From positions 1 through 64,000 of the forward strand of contig CAVTEM010000002.1 of NCBI GenBank assembly GCA_963733845.1: a stretch of DNA of 64,000 nt. The letters are read 5' to 3'. A program made the translations under genes and the position numbers. Below, piece by piece: positions 43,469 to 53,015 of this stretch (positions are counted from its first letter, which is position 1; every line of letters starts with the position of its first letter). The notes under the pieces were generated by a model that was not told where the DNA came from, did not search any database, and saw only the letters and a program-made list of their open reading frames with translations. The stretch comes from DATFQE01 sp963733845. Lineage in GTDB: Bacteria > Actinomycetota > Thermoleophilia > Gaiellales > Gaiellaceae.

Positions 43469-44432
43469 ACACGTTCTTGAGGGCGTCCTCCGGCTTCGGG
43501 TCCGTGCCCGACTTCGCGAACTCGACCGACGCCTCGACGAGCTCGTGCGCTTCGCGGTCCAGCTGCTCGAACTCCTCGTCCGAGAGGCCGAGCCGCTCCC
43601 GGAGCTTCGTGATCGGGTCCTGCGTCTCACGGAGCCGCGGAAGCTCCTCCTTCTCCCGGTAGACCTGCGGATCGCCGACGTAGTGGCCGGTCAGCCGGTA
43701 GGTGATGACGTTGAGGAAGACAGGCCCGTGCCCCTCGCGCGCGTGCGCGAGCGCCTCGATCGTGGCCCGGTAGACCTCCTCGACGTCCTGCCCGTCGACG
43801 GTGACGGCACGCATCCCGTAGGCCTCCGCACGCCTGGCGAAGTCCTCGATCGGCGCGTGCTGCTTCGCGGGCGTCGACTCAGCCCAGCCGTTGTTCTCGA
43901 GCACGAACAGCGCCGGTACCCGCCAGAGCTGAGCCAGGTTGAGCGACTCGTGGAAGGTGCCGATGTTCGTGGCCCCGTCGCCGAAGAAGGCGACGGCGAC
44001 GCGCGGCTCGTCGCGCATCTTGAACGCAAGGGCGGCGCCCGTGACGGCCGGCAGACCGCCGCCGACGACGGCGTTCGCGCCCATGTTCCCGCGCTCGACG
44101 TCGTACAGGTGCATCGAGCCGCCGTAGCCGTGCGAGCAGCCCTCGAGCTTGCCGTAGAGCTCGGCCATCAGCTCGTTCGGATGCGTTCCCTTCGCGAGCG
44201 TGTGGCCGTGCGCCCTGTGCGTGGAGGCGATCACGTCGCCGTCCTCGAGGGCGCGGCAGACGCCGACCGCGACGGCCTCCTGGCCGATCGCCACGTGGAG
44301 GAACCCTGGCAGCTCGCCGGCGCGGAAGCGCTCCTCGACCTTCTCCTCGAACCGGCGGATCAGGAGCATCTCGCGGAAGAAGTCTTTCAGCGTCTCCTCC
44401 GAGAGGGCGCCCCGCTTTTCGACCTTGGCCAT
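43461..44432 (-). CDS. pdhA: 2-oxoacid dehydrogenase E1 alpha subunit
   Basis: A 323-residue alpha subunit starting at ATG 44432. It has FREMLLIRRFEEKVEERFRA, then STHRAHGHTLAKG, the thiamine-diphosphate motif GDGATNIGTFHESLNLAQLW and FVLENN, and the regulatory/binding loop YRLTGHYVGDPQVYR. It decarboxylates the 2-oxoacid and acylates the lipoyl group. It is the first gene of the six-gene run pdhA-pdhB-E2-VOC-GNAT-lpdA, and is divergent from the 44465 gene, so the promoter must lie in the 32 bp between them or in the divergent gene. Confidence 0.92.
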   Translation of the reverse strand: MAKVEKRGALSEETLKDFFREMLLIRRFEEKVEERFRAGELPGFLHVAIGQEAVAVGVCRALEDGDVIASTHRAHGHTLAKGTHPNELMAELYGKLEGCSHGYGGSMHLYDVERGNMGANAVVGGGLPAVTGAALAFKMRDEPRVAVAFFGDGATNIGTFHESLNLAQLWRVPALFVLENNGWAESTPAKQHAPIEDFARRAEAYGMRAVTVDGQDVEEVYRATIEALAHAREGHGPVFLNVITYRLTGHYVGDPQVYREKEELPRLRETQDPITKLRERLGLSDEEFEQLDREAHELVEASVEFAKSGTDPKPEDALKNVYA

Positions 44433-44464
44433 AGCCGGGCCAATGTACCGATAACCTCCCGCGC

Positions 44465-45106
44465 GTGAGGCTGGGAGACAGCTGGCGCCGGCTCGAGCAC
44501 GAGCTGCCCGATGACTGGAGCGACGCCCGGCTGCTGCTGCGCGTCGCCGAAGCGGACCAGGCCGAGCGGGCGGCCTCGGTGCTCGCCCCGCTGATGGCCG
44601 GCCGCAGCGGCAACGAGATCCGTTTCCAAGTCGCCCGGCACGGAGCCGGGCCGAGCACCGACGGCGCACGCCGCCTGCTGAGGCGGCTAGACGACGAAAA
44701 GATCCGCGGGGAGCTCGAGCTCGTGTCGTCCAGCCGTCCCGAGCCGGTCGCGGAGGTGGAGCGTGAGCGCCTCAGCGAGGCCTGGCGGGAGGCGCTCGCG
44801 CAGCTGCCGCCCGACTGGAGCGACCTCCACGCGGAGGTCGAGCTGACCTCCAGCGACCATCTGGACCGCACGGCGCTGCTGCTCTCGCCGCTCAACCCGA
44901 CCCGCTACAGCGCCAGGCCCGTGTTGCGCTTTCGCGTTGCCCGGCGCTTCGGCTACGGCGCCTCGCCCGGGATGGTCGCGCGCTGCCTGGAACGCATGGA
45001 CGACGAGGAGATCAACGGCCGGCTGCGCATCCTGCGTGTCCTGTCCGACACCGACCCGGTCGCGACCCAGGGTCCCGTCTGGTACGTGGAAGGCCGCGCG
45101 GTCTAG
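44465..45106 (+). CDS. Hypothetical protein with an internal ~100-residue duplication
   Basis: A 213-residue soluble protein made of two homologous halves. Half 1 has WRRLEHELPDDWSDARLLLR, then GNEIRFQVARHGAGPSTDGA and RRLLRRLDDEKIRGELELV. Half 2 has WREALAQLPPDWSDLHAEVE, then ARPVLRFRVARRFGYGASPG and ARCLERMDDEEINGRLRIL. The shared core is LPxDWSD ... RFxVAR ... LxxxDDExIxGxL. No catalytic motif is evident. The fold is alpha/beta and the family is unknown to me. The next gene starts at the adjacent base, so the two are one unit. Confidence 0.7.
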   Translation: MRLGDSWRRLEHELPDDWSDARLLLRVAEADQAERAASVLAPLMAGRSGNEIRFQVARHGAGPSTDGARRLLRRLDDEKIRGELELVSSSRPEPVAEVERERLSEAWREALAQLPPDWSDLHAEVELTSSDHLDRTALLLSPLNPTRYSARPVLRFRVARRFGYGASPGMVARCLERMDDEEINGRLRILRVLSDTDPVATQGPVWYVEGRAV

Positions 45107-45385
45107 GTGCCACCCGATCCGATCTCCTGGCTCGTCCTGGAGCCGGGCCACAAGGTGGTGACCGCCGACGGCGAAGAGCTCGGCCAGGTCCACGAGCTCC
45201 TGGGCGACAGCGTGGCCGACATCTTCGATGGGATCACGGTCACGACAGGCCTGCTCGGCAAGCCGCTTTACGTGCCCTCCGAGGTGGTCGGGTCGATCGA
45301 CACCGAGGCGATTCGCCTGACGCTCTCAGCGACAGAGGTCGACCGGCTGGAGGAGTACACGCCGCCCGGCAGCGTCACACCCTAA
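45107..45385 (+). CDS. PRC-barrel/DUF2171-like small protein
   Basis: A 92-residue beta-barrel-like protein (GTG 45107, abutting the preceding stop): VTADGEELGQVHELLGDSVA, then TVTTGLLGKPLYVPSEVVGS and IRLTLSATEVDRLEEY. The G-x-x-L-GxV opening and the paired V/Y strands fit PRC-barrel or DUF2171 proteins, which bind RNA or act in envelope assembly. It begins the tightly packed envelope module that follows. Confidence 0.65.
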   Translation: MPPDPISWLVLEPGHKVVTADGEELGQVHELLGDSVADIFDGITVTTGLLGKPLYVPSEVVGSIDTEAIRLTLSATEVDRLEEYTPPGSVTP

Positions 45386-45402
45386 GGTTTGCGCCGCCAC
45401 TG

Positions 45403-45419
45403 GGGAGGTAATCTCCCCC
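45403..45419 (+). promoter_or_regulatory. Hairpin containing the ribosome-binding site of the 42-residue protein
   Basis: GGGGAG and CTCCCC form a 6-bp stem around GTAAT immediately upstream of ATG 45422. The GGGGAGG arm is also the only ribosome-binding site, ~12 nt from the ATG. The hairpin may be a terminator for the PRC-barrel gene, a control on translation, or neither. Confidence 0.35.
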
Positions 45420-45421
45420 CG

Positions 45422-45550
45422 ATGTTGAGGAAACTGCTCTGGAGCGCGATCTACGGGCTGCTCGCGGCCGCTGCGACGATGGCGGCGCGCCGCGCGGCGA
45501 CGCAGCTCTACAGCCTCATCACCGGCGAGCCGCCGCCGCGCAAGAAGTGA
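45422..45550 (+). CDS. 42-residue membrane-associated small protein
   Basis: ATG 45422 opens 42 codons: LRKLLWSAIYGLLAAAATMA, then ARRAATQLYSLITGEPPPRK. It is an amphipathic/hydrophobic helix with a basic tail, like the small DUF4235-type proteins found beside holin-like and DUF3618 genes in actinobacteria. Its TGA overlaps the GTG of the next gene, supporting translation. Confidence 0.6.
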   Translation: MLRKLLWSAIYGLLAAAATMAARRAATQLYSLITGEPPPRKK

Positions 45551-45906
45551 ACCGGGCCGACCAGCTTGTCGACCAGGCGGCCGACCGTCTGCAGCAGTTC
45601 GCTGACCAGGCCGCCTCGGAGGGCGGGTTCAAGGCGAAGCTGGCGGAGCCCCTCGCCGACGACGCCGCGCTGCTCCGCCGCATGAAGCCGAGCCTGATCA
45701 GAGCGCGCTTCAGAGGGGAGGCGCCGACCGACCTTCCGCCGAACCATGGCACGGTCGCGCCGTCCGGGCCCCAGCTCGGCGAGCGGCCGAAGCCGCCGGG
45801 CGAGGGCGGACTCAACCCGTTCCTGGTCCTCGGCGTGGCCTTCGTCGCCGGCGTCGTGCTGGCCAAGGTGATCGACTGGAGGGGACATGCCCACCCACGC
45901 GACTGA
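45547..45906 (+). CDS. Small membrane-anchored protein of the envelope module
   Basis: A 119-residue protein (GTG 45547, overlapping the previous stop). The N-terminal half is helical and charged (DQLVDQAADRLQQFADQAAS). The middle is Pro-rich and a single membrane helix (FLVLGVAFVAGVVLAKVIDW) lies near the C-terminus. It overlaps the start of the holin-like gene by 20 nt. I do not recognise the family; context suggests a partner of the DUF3618/holin-like proteins. Confidence 0.65.
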   Translation: MNRADQLVDQAADRLQQFADQAASEGGFKAKLAEPLADDAALLRRMKPSLIRARFRGEAPTDLPPNHGTVAPSGPQLGERPKPPGEGGLNPFLVLGVAFVAGVVLAKVIDWRGHAHPRD

Positions 45907-46294
45907 GCCCGCCAACGCCAGCCTCGGCAGCGCGGCCAAGGAGGTCGCGGAGCACGCGAGCGCGCTCGTTCGGCTCGAGGTGGAGCTCGCCAAGCTCGAG
46001 GTCAATCGCAAGCTCGCGTCCCTGGGCGCCGGCATCGGGCTGGGACTCGGCGCGGCCGTCGTCGCCGTCTACATGGTCGGGTTCCTGTTCGCCACGATCG
46101 CGGCCGGGCTTGCGACCTTCCTGGACGTCTGGCTCGCGCTCCTGATCGTCACGCTATTCCTCCTGCTCGTCGCGGGCGTGCTGGGGTTCCTGGCGATGAA
46201 CCGGATCAAGAAGGGCGCGCCGCCCCTTCCCGAGCAGGCGATCGAGGAGGCCAAGTTGACGAGCGAGGCGTTGAAGAGCGATGGCCGCGGGTAA
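45887..46294 (+). CDS. Actinobacterial holin-X (PF07332-type) phage-holin-family protein
   Basis: A 135-residue protein with an N-terminal amphipathic helix (AKEVAEHASALVRLEVELAK) and two adjoining membrane helices (GIGLGLGAAVVAVYMVGFLF, then WLALLIVTLFLLLVAGVLGF). This is the Phage_holin_3_6 layout. Despite the name, these are chromosomal envelope proteins in actinobacteria. The 3' end overlaps the DUF3618 gene by 14 nt. Confidence 0.8.
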   Translation: MPTHATEPANASLGSAAKEVAEHASALVRLEVELAKLEVNRKLASLGAGIGLGLGAAVVAVYMVGFLFATIAAGLATFLDVWLALLIVTLFLLLVAGVLGFLAMNRIKKGAPPLPEQAIEEAKLTSEALKSDGRG

Positions 46295-46568
46295 CACGCG
46301 CACGCCGGAGGAGCTCCGGCTGCAGATCGAGGCGGAGCGCGACCAGCTCGCAACCGCCGTCGACACGCTGCGCGCGGAGATCGGCGAGGCGACGAACGTC
46401 GGCGCGAAGCTGAAGGCGAAGCTCCCGGCGGTCGCCGCGGGCGCGCTGGGTGCGGGCTTCGTGCTCGCGGGCGGGATCGGCGCGACCATGCGCCTGTTCG
46501 CGCGCAAGAGCCGCGAGGGCACCGAGAAGGCGCGCTTCGGTCGCTTCCGCCTTGTCGACCGCGACTGA
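46281..46568 (+). CDS. DUF3618-family protein
   Basis: A 95-residue protein: TPEELRLQIEAERDQLATAV (the DUF3618 opening helix), DTLRAEIGEATNVGAKLKAK, then a membrane helix LPAVAAGALGAGFVLAGGIG and a basic tail. It is regularly next to holin-X genes. It overlaps both neighbours, so the module is one transcript. Confidence 0.8.
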   Translation: MAAGNTRTPEELRLQIEAERDQLATAVDTLRAEIGEATNVGAKLKAKLPAVAAGALGAGFVLAGGIGATMRLFARKSREGTEKARFGRFRLVDRD

Positions 46569-47498
46569 CGGAACCGACGTCGACGTCGGACAGGTCCCCG
46601 CCGGGCCCCACCGGCTGAGCTTTCGAGACTGGGTCGCCGTCTTCAAGCGGACGATCAAGGGGTTCATGGCGGACGGCTGCATGGGACTGGCCCAGCAGGT
46701 TGCCTTCAGCTCACTGCTCGCGTTCTTTCCGTCGATGATCCTGGTGGTCGGGCTGTTGGGATTGGTCGGCGCCTATGACGAGCTCGGCTCGTTCCTCGAC
46801 GTCGTCGCACCGGGCGCCGTCACAGACGCGATCGACATCGCCAAGGACAGCGCCGCGGGACGGCGCGGTACTGCGTCGCTCGCGTTCGTGTTCGGGCTCT
46901 TCGGCGCGCTGTGGGCGGCGAGCGGCGCGATGAGCTCGCTCGTCAAGGCGGTCAACAGGGCGTTCGACAGGCTGGAGACCCGGCCGTTCTGGAAGGTGCG
47001 CGCCATCTCCCTGCTGCTCGTGTTCCTCACCGGCCTCGTGCTGGCCGGGATGTTCGTCCTGATCGTCTTCGGCGGCCCGATCGGCGAGGCGATCGCCGAG
47101 AAGGCAAGCCTCGGCGATGAGTTCGAGCTCGTGTGGACGCTGCTGCGGTGGCCGATCGCGTTCGTCGCCCTGTTGCTCTTCTTCGCGCTCGTCTACTACC
47201 TCGCACCCGACCTGGAGCACCGCAACTGGAAATGGATCAGCCCGGGTTCGCTCGTCGCCTGCGTCCTCTGGCTGGCGCTGTCCGGCCTGTTCGCGCTGTA
47301 CACGAGCTACTCGCACTCGTACGACAGGACGTACGGCGCGCTCGCGGGCGGAATCGTGCTCCTGCTCTGGCTGTACTACAGCTCGATGGCGATTCTCTTC
47401 GGCGCCGAGCTGAACGCCGAGCTGGACCGGCAGGCGGACATTCGCGCGGCGGGCGGACCGCAGGCCGGGCTCGTGAAGCCCGCCCGCCGCACGAGCTC

Positions 47499-47502
<4 letters not shown>
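46552..47502 (+). CDS. YihY/BrkB-family inner-membrane protein
   Basis: About 316 residues with six membrane helices (AFSSLLAFFPSMILVVGLLG, LLLVFLTGLVLAGMFVLIVF, GALAGGIVLLLWLYYSSMAI). It carries the family signatures MADGCMGLAQQVAFSSLLAF, FGALWAASGAMSSLVKAVNR, YYLAPDLEHRNWKWISPGSL and ILFGAELNAELDRQ. The start is uncertain: TTG 46552 keeps the soluble N-terminus, while ATG 46666 would begin at the first helix. YihY proteins are of unsettled function, once misnamed RNase BN. It closes the envelope module. Confidence 0.85.
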
Positions 47503-48194
<692 letters not shown>

Positions 48195-48289
48195 GTTGGC
48201 GTCCCCCTCGAAGTGTGTTGGAATCGTTCCTAGTACGACGACCGAACGGGGTTGGATTGCAGGCGTCTCCACCGTAGACTCTCCCGGCC

Positions 48290-48706
48290 GTGCGGCTACA
48301 CAAGGATGCCAAGATCGAACTGCTCAAGTCCGTCCCGCTCTTCGCGCGCTGCTCGAAGAAGGAACTGGCGGGCATCGCGACGATCGCGGACGAGATCGAC
48401 CTGCCCGAAGGCAGGCAGCTGACGAAGGAAGGCGGGCGCGGCCGCGAGTTCTTCGTCCTGCTCGAGGGCAACGCCGACGTCAAGCGCAAGCGCCGCAAAG
48501 TGAAGACGCTCGGCCCGGGCGACTTCCTCGGCGAGATCGCGCTCGTCACGAAGACCCCGCGGACCGCGACGGTGACGACCACCACGCCCGTGCGGGTGCT
48601 CGTGGTCACCGAGCAGAACTTCCGCCGGCTGCTCGAGCGCTCGCCGGACGTTCAGATCAAGGTGCTCGAGGCGCTCGCCGAGCGCGTCGCGGCTACGTCC
48701 CTCTGA
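48290..48706 (+). CDS. Stand-alone cyclic-nucleotide-binding-domain protein
   Basis: 138 residues (GTG 48290), all one cNMP fold: LKSVPLFARCSKKELAGIAT, then LPEGRQLTKEGGRGREFFVL, then VKTLGPGDFLGEIALVTKTP and RTATVTTTTPVRVLVVTEQN. The phosphate cassette GEIALVTKTPRTA keeps Arg-Thr-Ala. There is no HTH or enzymatic domain, so it would act on a partner protein. It is divergent from the cupredoxin gene and converges on pheT, overlapping its 3' end by 14 bp. Confidence 0.8.
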   Translation: MRLHKDAKIELLKSVPLFARCSKKELAGIATIADEIDLPEGRQLTKEGGRGREFFVLLEGNADVKRKRRKVKTLGPGDFLGEIALVTKTPRTATVTTTTPVRVLVVTEQNFRRLLERSPDVQIKVLEALAERVAATSL

Positions 48707-50993
48707 TCTCGGCGTCGAAGCGATCCCGAAGCGCGGCCACGATCCGCTCGCGCATCCCGGCGGCGTCCTCGTCCGAGAGCGTGCGGTCGGGCGCCTGGAA
48801 CGAGAGCGCGATCGCGACGGACTTGTGCCCCTCCGGCACGGGCTCGCCGCGGTAGACGTCAAAGACGCGCGCCTCGCGAAGCTCGGGCACTGCGGCCCGG
48901 GCCGCTTCGACCAGGTCGCCGGCCGGAACGTCCTCCTCGACCACGACCGCCAGGTCCTGCCGCAGCGAGGGATAGGTGATCACGTCCTCGTACTCGATCC
49001 GCTCCGGGACGCCGGCGAACAGCGTCTCCAGGTCGAGCTCGAAGGCGCCGAACCCCTCGGCGCCGAGGGCCGGATGCAACTCGCCGGCCCAGCCCGCCTG
49101 GACGCGCGCCGACTTGCCCGGATGCAGGAACGGCTCCTCGCCGCGCTCGAACCGCGGCTCCAGCTTGAGCGCGTCATACAGAACCTCGACAGCGCCTTTC
49201 GCGGCGAAGAAGCCCCCGCTCGTGATCCCGCCGACGCGCCAGCGCTCCTCCGGAAGCTGCTCGCCGGCTCGGGAGGTAGACGCGCGCGAGCTCGAACAGC
49301 GCGATCCGGTCGGCGCCCAGGTCGAGATTGTGGCGCGCCGAGGCGATCAGCCCGTCGAGCAGCGTCGTGCGCAACACGGCCAGCTCTGCCGAGATCGGCT
49401 CGGGCACGGTGAGTGCGGCCGGGTCGGGGTCCGACGCCTGCAGGCTCCAGGTGTAGGCCTCGGAGAAGCCGCAGCCGACGAGGACGTCCTCGACGAGCCG
49501 GCGCAGCCGCTGCTCGGCCGTGAGCCGACCGAGCATCGTGCGGCGGAGCGGCAGCGTGAACGGCACCGTATCCAAGCGAACCCTGGCGACCTCCTCGACC
49601 ACGTCGATCTCGCGGGACACGTCGCGTACCCGCCAGGTCGGAACGCGGACCGTCCAGTCGTCGGCGACCTCGAACCCGAGTGACTCGAGGATCCCGCGCT
49701 GGTCGGCCTCCTCGACCTCGAGGCCGTTCACCTTGTTCGCCCTCTGTGGTCGGAACCGGATGGGTGCCGGGTCGGCGAGGGTCGCGACCGCCTCTCCCTC
49801 CCCGGTCCAGCGGGCACCCGCGGTCTGCAGGATCAGCTCGGTGGCGTAGTTCGCCGCGGGGCGCGCCAGGTGGGGGTCGACTCCCTTCTCCCAGCGGTTC
49901 GAGCCCTCCGTCCTGAGCCTCAGCCGCTCCGAGCTGCGCAGGATCCCGACCGGCTCGAAGTTGGCCGCCTCGAGCAGGATGCTGCTGGTCGTCTCCGTGA
50001 CCTCCGTCTCCTCACCGCCCATGATCGCCGCGAGTGCGATCGGGCGCTCTCCGTCGGTGATCAGGAGGTCGGCCGGGTCGAGCGTGCGCACAACGCCGTC
50101 GAGCGTCCGGATCTCCTCGCCCTCGCTCGGCGCGCGCGGACGAGGATCCGGGGGGCGGGCAGCTTGTCCGCGTCGAACGCGTGCAGCGGGCTGCCGAGGG
50201 CGAGCATGACGTAGTTGGTCACGTCGACGACGTTCGAGATCGGGCGCTGGCCGGCCGCCGTCAGCCGTGCCTTCAGCCACGCCGGCGAGGGTGCGATCGC
50301 CACGTCGCGGAAGAGGCGGCCGATGTACACGGGGCAGCCCTCCGGGGCGTCGACCGCGACCTCGACCGCCTCCTCCTGGGAGGACGTGACGCTCGTCACC
50401 GACCCCGGCAGCTCCCTCAGCTCGCCTCCCACGAGTGCGGCGACCTCGCGCGCGATCCCGTACACGGAGAGCAGGTCGGGGCGGTTCGGAGTCGACTCGA
50501 CCTCGAGCACCTCCTCGCCGAGCGGCAGCACGTCACCGAGGAGCGTCCCCGGCTCGTAGGGCTCTGGGAAGACGAGGATGCCGCTGTGGTCCTGGCCCAG
50601 CTCCAGCTCGCGCTCGGAGAGGATCATTCCTTCCGAGACCTCCCCGCGGAGCTTGGCCTTCTCGAGCTTCTGGCCGTCCGGAAGCACGGCCCCCGGGAGC
50701 GCGACGGCTACGGTCGCCCCGGAGCCGAAGTTCCACGCGCCGCAGACGATCTGGCGCGGCTCGCCCTCGCCCACGTCGACGCGGCAGAGCTGGAGGCGGT
50801 CGGCGTTCGGGTGCTTGCCGGCCTCGACGACGAGTCCGACCCGGTACAGGCCGAGGTTGCCGTCGAGGTCGGGGACGCCTCGGCGCTCGATCCGCTCCAC
50901 CTCGAGCGTCGAGATGCTCAGGCGCTCCGCGATCTGCTCGATCGACGCCGGGGTCTCGACGTACTCGCGGAGCCAGGAGACGGGAACCTTCAC
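48693..50993 (-). CDS. pheT: Phenylalanyl-tRNA synthetase beta subunit, two frameshifts
   Basis: Joined across frames this is a normal ~765-residue PheT. It has the N-terminal MKVPVSWLREYVETPASIEQ, the tRNA-binding (EMAP-like) domain GLVVEAGKHPNADRLQLCRV, B3/B4 DVTNYVMLALGSPLHAFDAD, B5 LLEAANFEPVGILRSSERLR then EGSNRWEKGVDPHL, the core CGFSEAYTWSLQ, and the C-terminal anticodon-binding ITYPSLRQDLAVVVEEDVPA. Shifts lie near 50135 (in a CG-dinucleotide run) and near 49275. Since PheT should be essential and all parts are intact, these are almost certainly sequence errors. Confidence 0.9.
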
Positions 50994-50997
50994 GGCG

Positions 50998-51993
50998 CTA
51001 GAACTGCGCGGAGAGTCGGAGGTCGTTCTGCCAGAGCTCCCTGAGGTCGGGCAGGCCGTGGCGGAGGACGGCGATTCGCTCCAGCCCCCAGCCGAATGCG
51101 AAGCCCGTCCACTCCTCGGGGTCGTAGCCCACGAACTCGAAGAGGTTCGGGTCGACCATCCCGGCTCCGCCGACCTCGATCCACCCCGACTGCCGGCAGA
51201 CGGGACAGCCGGAGCCGTTGCAGAGGAAGCACGAGACGTAGGCCTCGATCGACGGCTCGGTGAACGGGAAGAAGTGGGTCGCGAAGCGCACGTCGCGGTC
51301 CTGGCCGAACAGGGCGCGCATGAGGTACGCGAGCGTGCCCTTGAGGTCGGCGAGCGTGATCCCGCGGTCGACCGCGAGGCCCTCGACCTGGTGGAAGATG
51401 GGCGTGTGCGTCGCGTCGGGCGTGTCGCGCCGGTAGACCCGCCCGCTCGAGATCATGTAGATCGGCGGCTCGCGTTGTTCCATCGTCTGGATCTGCGAGG
51501 GCGACGTCTCGGTGCGCAGGACGACGTCGGGGTCGAGGTAGAGCGTGTGCAGCGGCGAGCGCGTCGGGTGGTTCTCCGGCATGTTGAGCGCGTCGAAGTT
51601 GTAGTGCGTGGTCTCAACCTCGCGGCCGTCGACGACCATGTAGCCGAGCCCGAGGAAGATGTCTTCCACCTCGCGGCGGATCTGGGTGATCAGGTGCAGG
51701 TGCCCGCGCGGGTAGGCGGTGCCCGGGAGCGTGACGTCGACCCGCTCCTCGCTGAGACTGCGGTCGAGCTCTGCGCGGTCGAGCTCTGTCTGGCGGGCGG
51801 TGACGGCCTGCTCGATCGCCTCGCGGGCGGCGTTCAGCGCCTGGCCCGTCTCGCGGTCGCGGACCGCGCGCAGCGCTTGCTTGAGCTCGCTCTTCCGGCC
51901 GAGGTAGCGGACGCGAGCCTCGTCGAGCTCGGGCGCGCTCGAAGCACCCGCAATCGCGCTCAAAGCCTCGGTTTCAAGCGCCTTTGCGTCCAC
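50998..51993 (-). CDS. pheS: Phenylalanyl-tRNA synthetase alpha subunit
   Basis: A 331-residue class II synthetase subunit. It has the coiled-coil N-terminus (ARVRYLGRKSELKQALRAVR), motif 1 HLITQIRREVEDIFLGLGYM, motif 2 region SGRVYRRDTPDATHTPIFHQ, the Cys-rich CFLCNGSGCPVCRQSGWIEV, and motif 3 FAFGWGLERIAVLRHGLPDL. GTG 51993 is the start. The 4-bp gap to pheT shows a pheST operon. The 130 bp upstream hold no T-box that I can find. Confidence 0.92.
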   Translation of the reverse strand: MDAKALETEALSAIAGASSAPELDEARVRYLGRKSELKQALRAVRDRETGQALNAAREAIEQAVTARQTELDRAELDRSLSEERVDVTLPGTAYPRGHLHLITQIRREVEDIFLGLGYMVVDGREVETTHYNFDALNMPENHPTRSPLHTLYLDPDVVLRTETSPSQIQTMEQREPPIYMISSGRVYRRDTPDATHTPIFHQVEGLAVDRGITLADLKGTLAYLMRALFGQDRDVRFATHFFPFTEPSIEAYVSCFLCNGSGCPVCRQSGWIEVGGAGMVDPNLFEFVGYDPEEWTGFAFGWGLERIAVLRHGLPDLRELWQNDLRLSAQF

Positions 51994-52125
51994 GCGCCGA
52001 CTGTACCAGCGCCGCAGACCGGGCCCATTCGGCCGTGTCCCTTCCCCATGGGGCCGGCCGCTTGCCTCCCTCCGGTTCCAGCCTATTGGCAGAGTTCGCG
52101 TGGAAGTGTTGCGGAAGTGAGCCGA

Positions 52126-52842
52126 ATGCGTGCCGAGCCCAGCCCGTACGACACGATCGCCGAGCTCTACGACCCCTGGAGCCGCAGCGTCGTGGAGGAC
52201 GTCGGCTTCTACGTCGAAGAGGCACGGCGCGCACGGCCCCCGATCGTGGAGCTGGGCGTGGGGACGGGACGCATCGCCGTCCCGATCGCGGCGGAGGGCA
52301 TCGAGGTGATCGGCGTCGACTCGTCCGAGGGCATGCTCGCCGTCTGCGCGCAGCGGGCGGAGCTGGCAGGCGTGCGCGACCAGCTCGACCTGCGTCTGGG
52401 CGACCTGCGCGAGCCGCCGGTCGAGGAGCGCGTCGAGCTCGTCGTCTGCCCGTTCCGGTCGTTCCTGCACCTCGAGAGCGAGCAGGAACGCCGTACAGCA
52501 CTCGGCGCAGCGCGCGAGCTGCTCGTCCCCGGCGGCCGGCTCGCCTTCGACGTCTTCGCACCGGGCGCCGACGACATCGAGCAGACCCACGGCCGCTGGC
52601 TCGAACGCGAGCCGGGCATCTACGAGCGCGCGCTCTGGGATCGCGAGCAGCGGCGACTCGTACTCTCGGTCCGCGGCGCCGAGGCGGAGGCGACGATGTC
52701 GCTCGCGTGGGTCTCACCCGACGAGTGGCGCGCTCTCCTACTCGAGACGGGCTTCGAGGTCGAGGCTCACTACGGCTGGTTCGACCGCAGCCGCTACCGC
52801 GGCGGCGAGGACAGCGTGTGGATCGCGCGGAGACCCGAATGA
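52126..52842 (+). CDS. SAM-dependent methyltransferase
   Basis: A 238-residue class I methyltransferase: YDTIAELYDPWSRSVVEDVG, motif I VELGVGTGRIAVPIAAEGI, motif II VIGVDSSEGMLAVCAQRAEL, then VELVVCPFRSFLHLESEQER and LLVPGGRLAFDVFAPGADD. ATG 52126 has a GGAAG site at 8 nt; the in-frame GTG at 52117 overlaps that site. The substrate is unknown. It is divergent from pheS and coupled (ATGA overlap) to the next small gene. Confidence 0.8.
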   Translation: MRAEPSPYDTIAELYDPWSRSVVEDVGFYVEEARRARPPIVELGVGTGRIAVPIAAEGIEVIGVDSSEGMLAVCAQRAELAGVRDQLDLRLGDLREPPVEERVELVVCPFRSFLHLESEQERRTALGAARELLVPGGRLAFDVFAPGADDIEQTHGRWLEREPGIYERALWDREQRRLVLSVRGAEAEATMSLAWVSPDEWRALLLETGFEVEAHYGWFDRSRYRGGEDSVWIARRPE

Positions 52843-53015
52843 GGCTCTGGCGAAAGCGGGCCGAGCGAGGCGTGCGGGAGCTGGACGAGCGCGGCGAGGA
52901 GATCTCGCGAGATCTGCTCCAGCGGGGCATGCGCGACCTGGACGAGCGAAGCGGCCTCCTCGGCAGGCTCGAGCGGCGGCTGGTGCCGAAGCGCGAGCGG
53001 GACCGCAGCCCCTAG
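52839..53015 (+). CDS. 58-residue highly charged small protein
   Basis: ATG 52839 overlaps the methyltransferase TGA. The protein is Arg/Glu-rich and helical, with a short internal repetition (GVRELDERGEEISRDLL, then GMRDLDERSGLLGRLERRL). It may form a coiled coil. It converges on the MOSC gene with a 4-bp overlap. No family is recognised; the start overlap is the main support. Confidence 0.55.
   Translation: MRLWRKRAERGVRELDERGEEISRDLLQRGMRDLDERSGLLGRLERRLVPKRERDRSP

Noticed and set aside
45887..46294. Holin annotation as evidence of a prophage
   Set aside because: No endolysin, capsid, integrase or att site is nearby; the protein fits the chromosomal actinobacterial holin-X type in an envelope module.
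51994..52125. T-box or attenuator before pheS (and similarly before thrS)
   Set aside because: No T-box conserved sequence or antiterminator/terminator pair could be identified.
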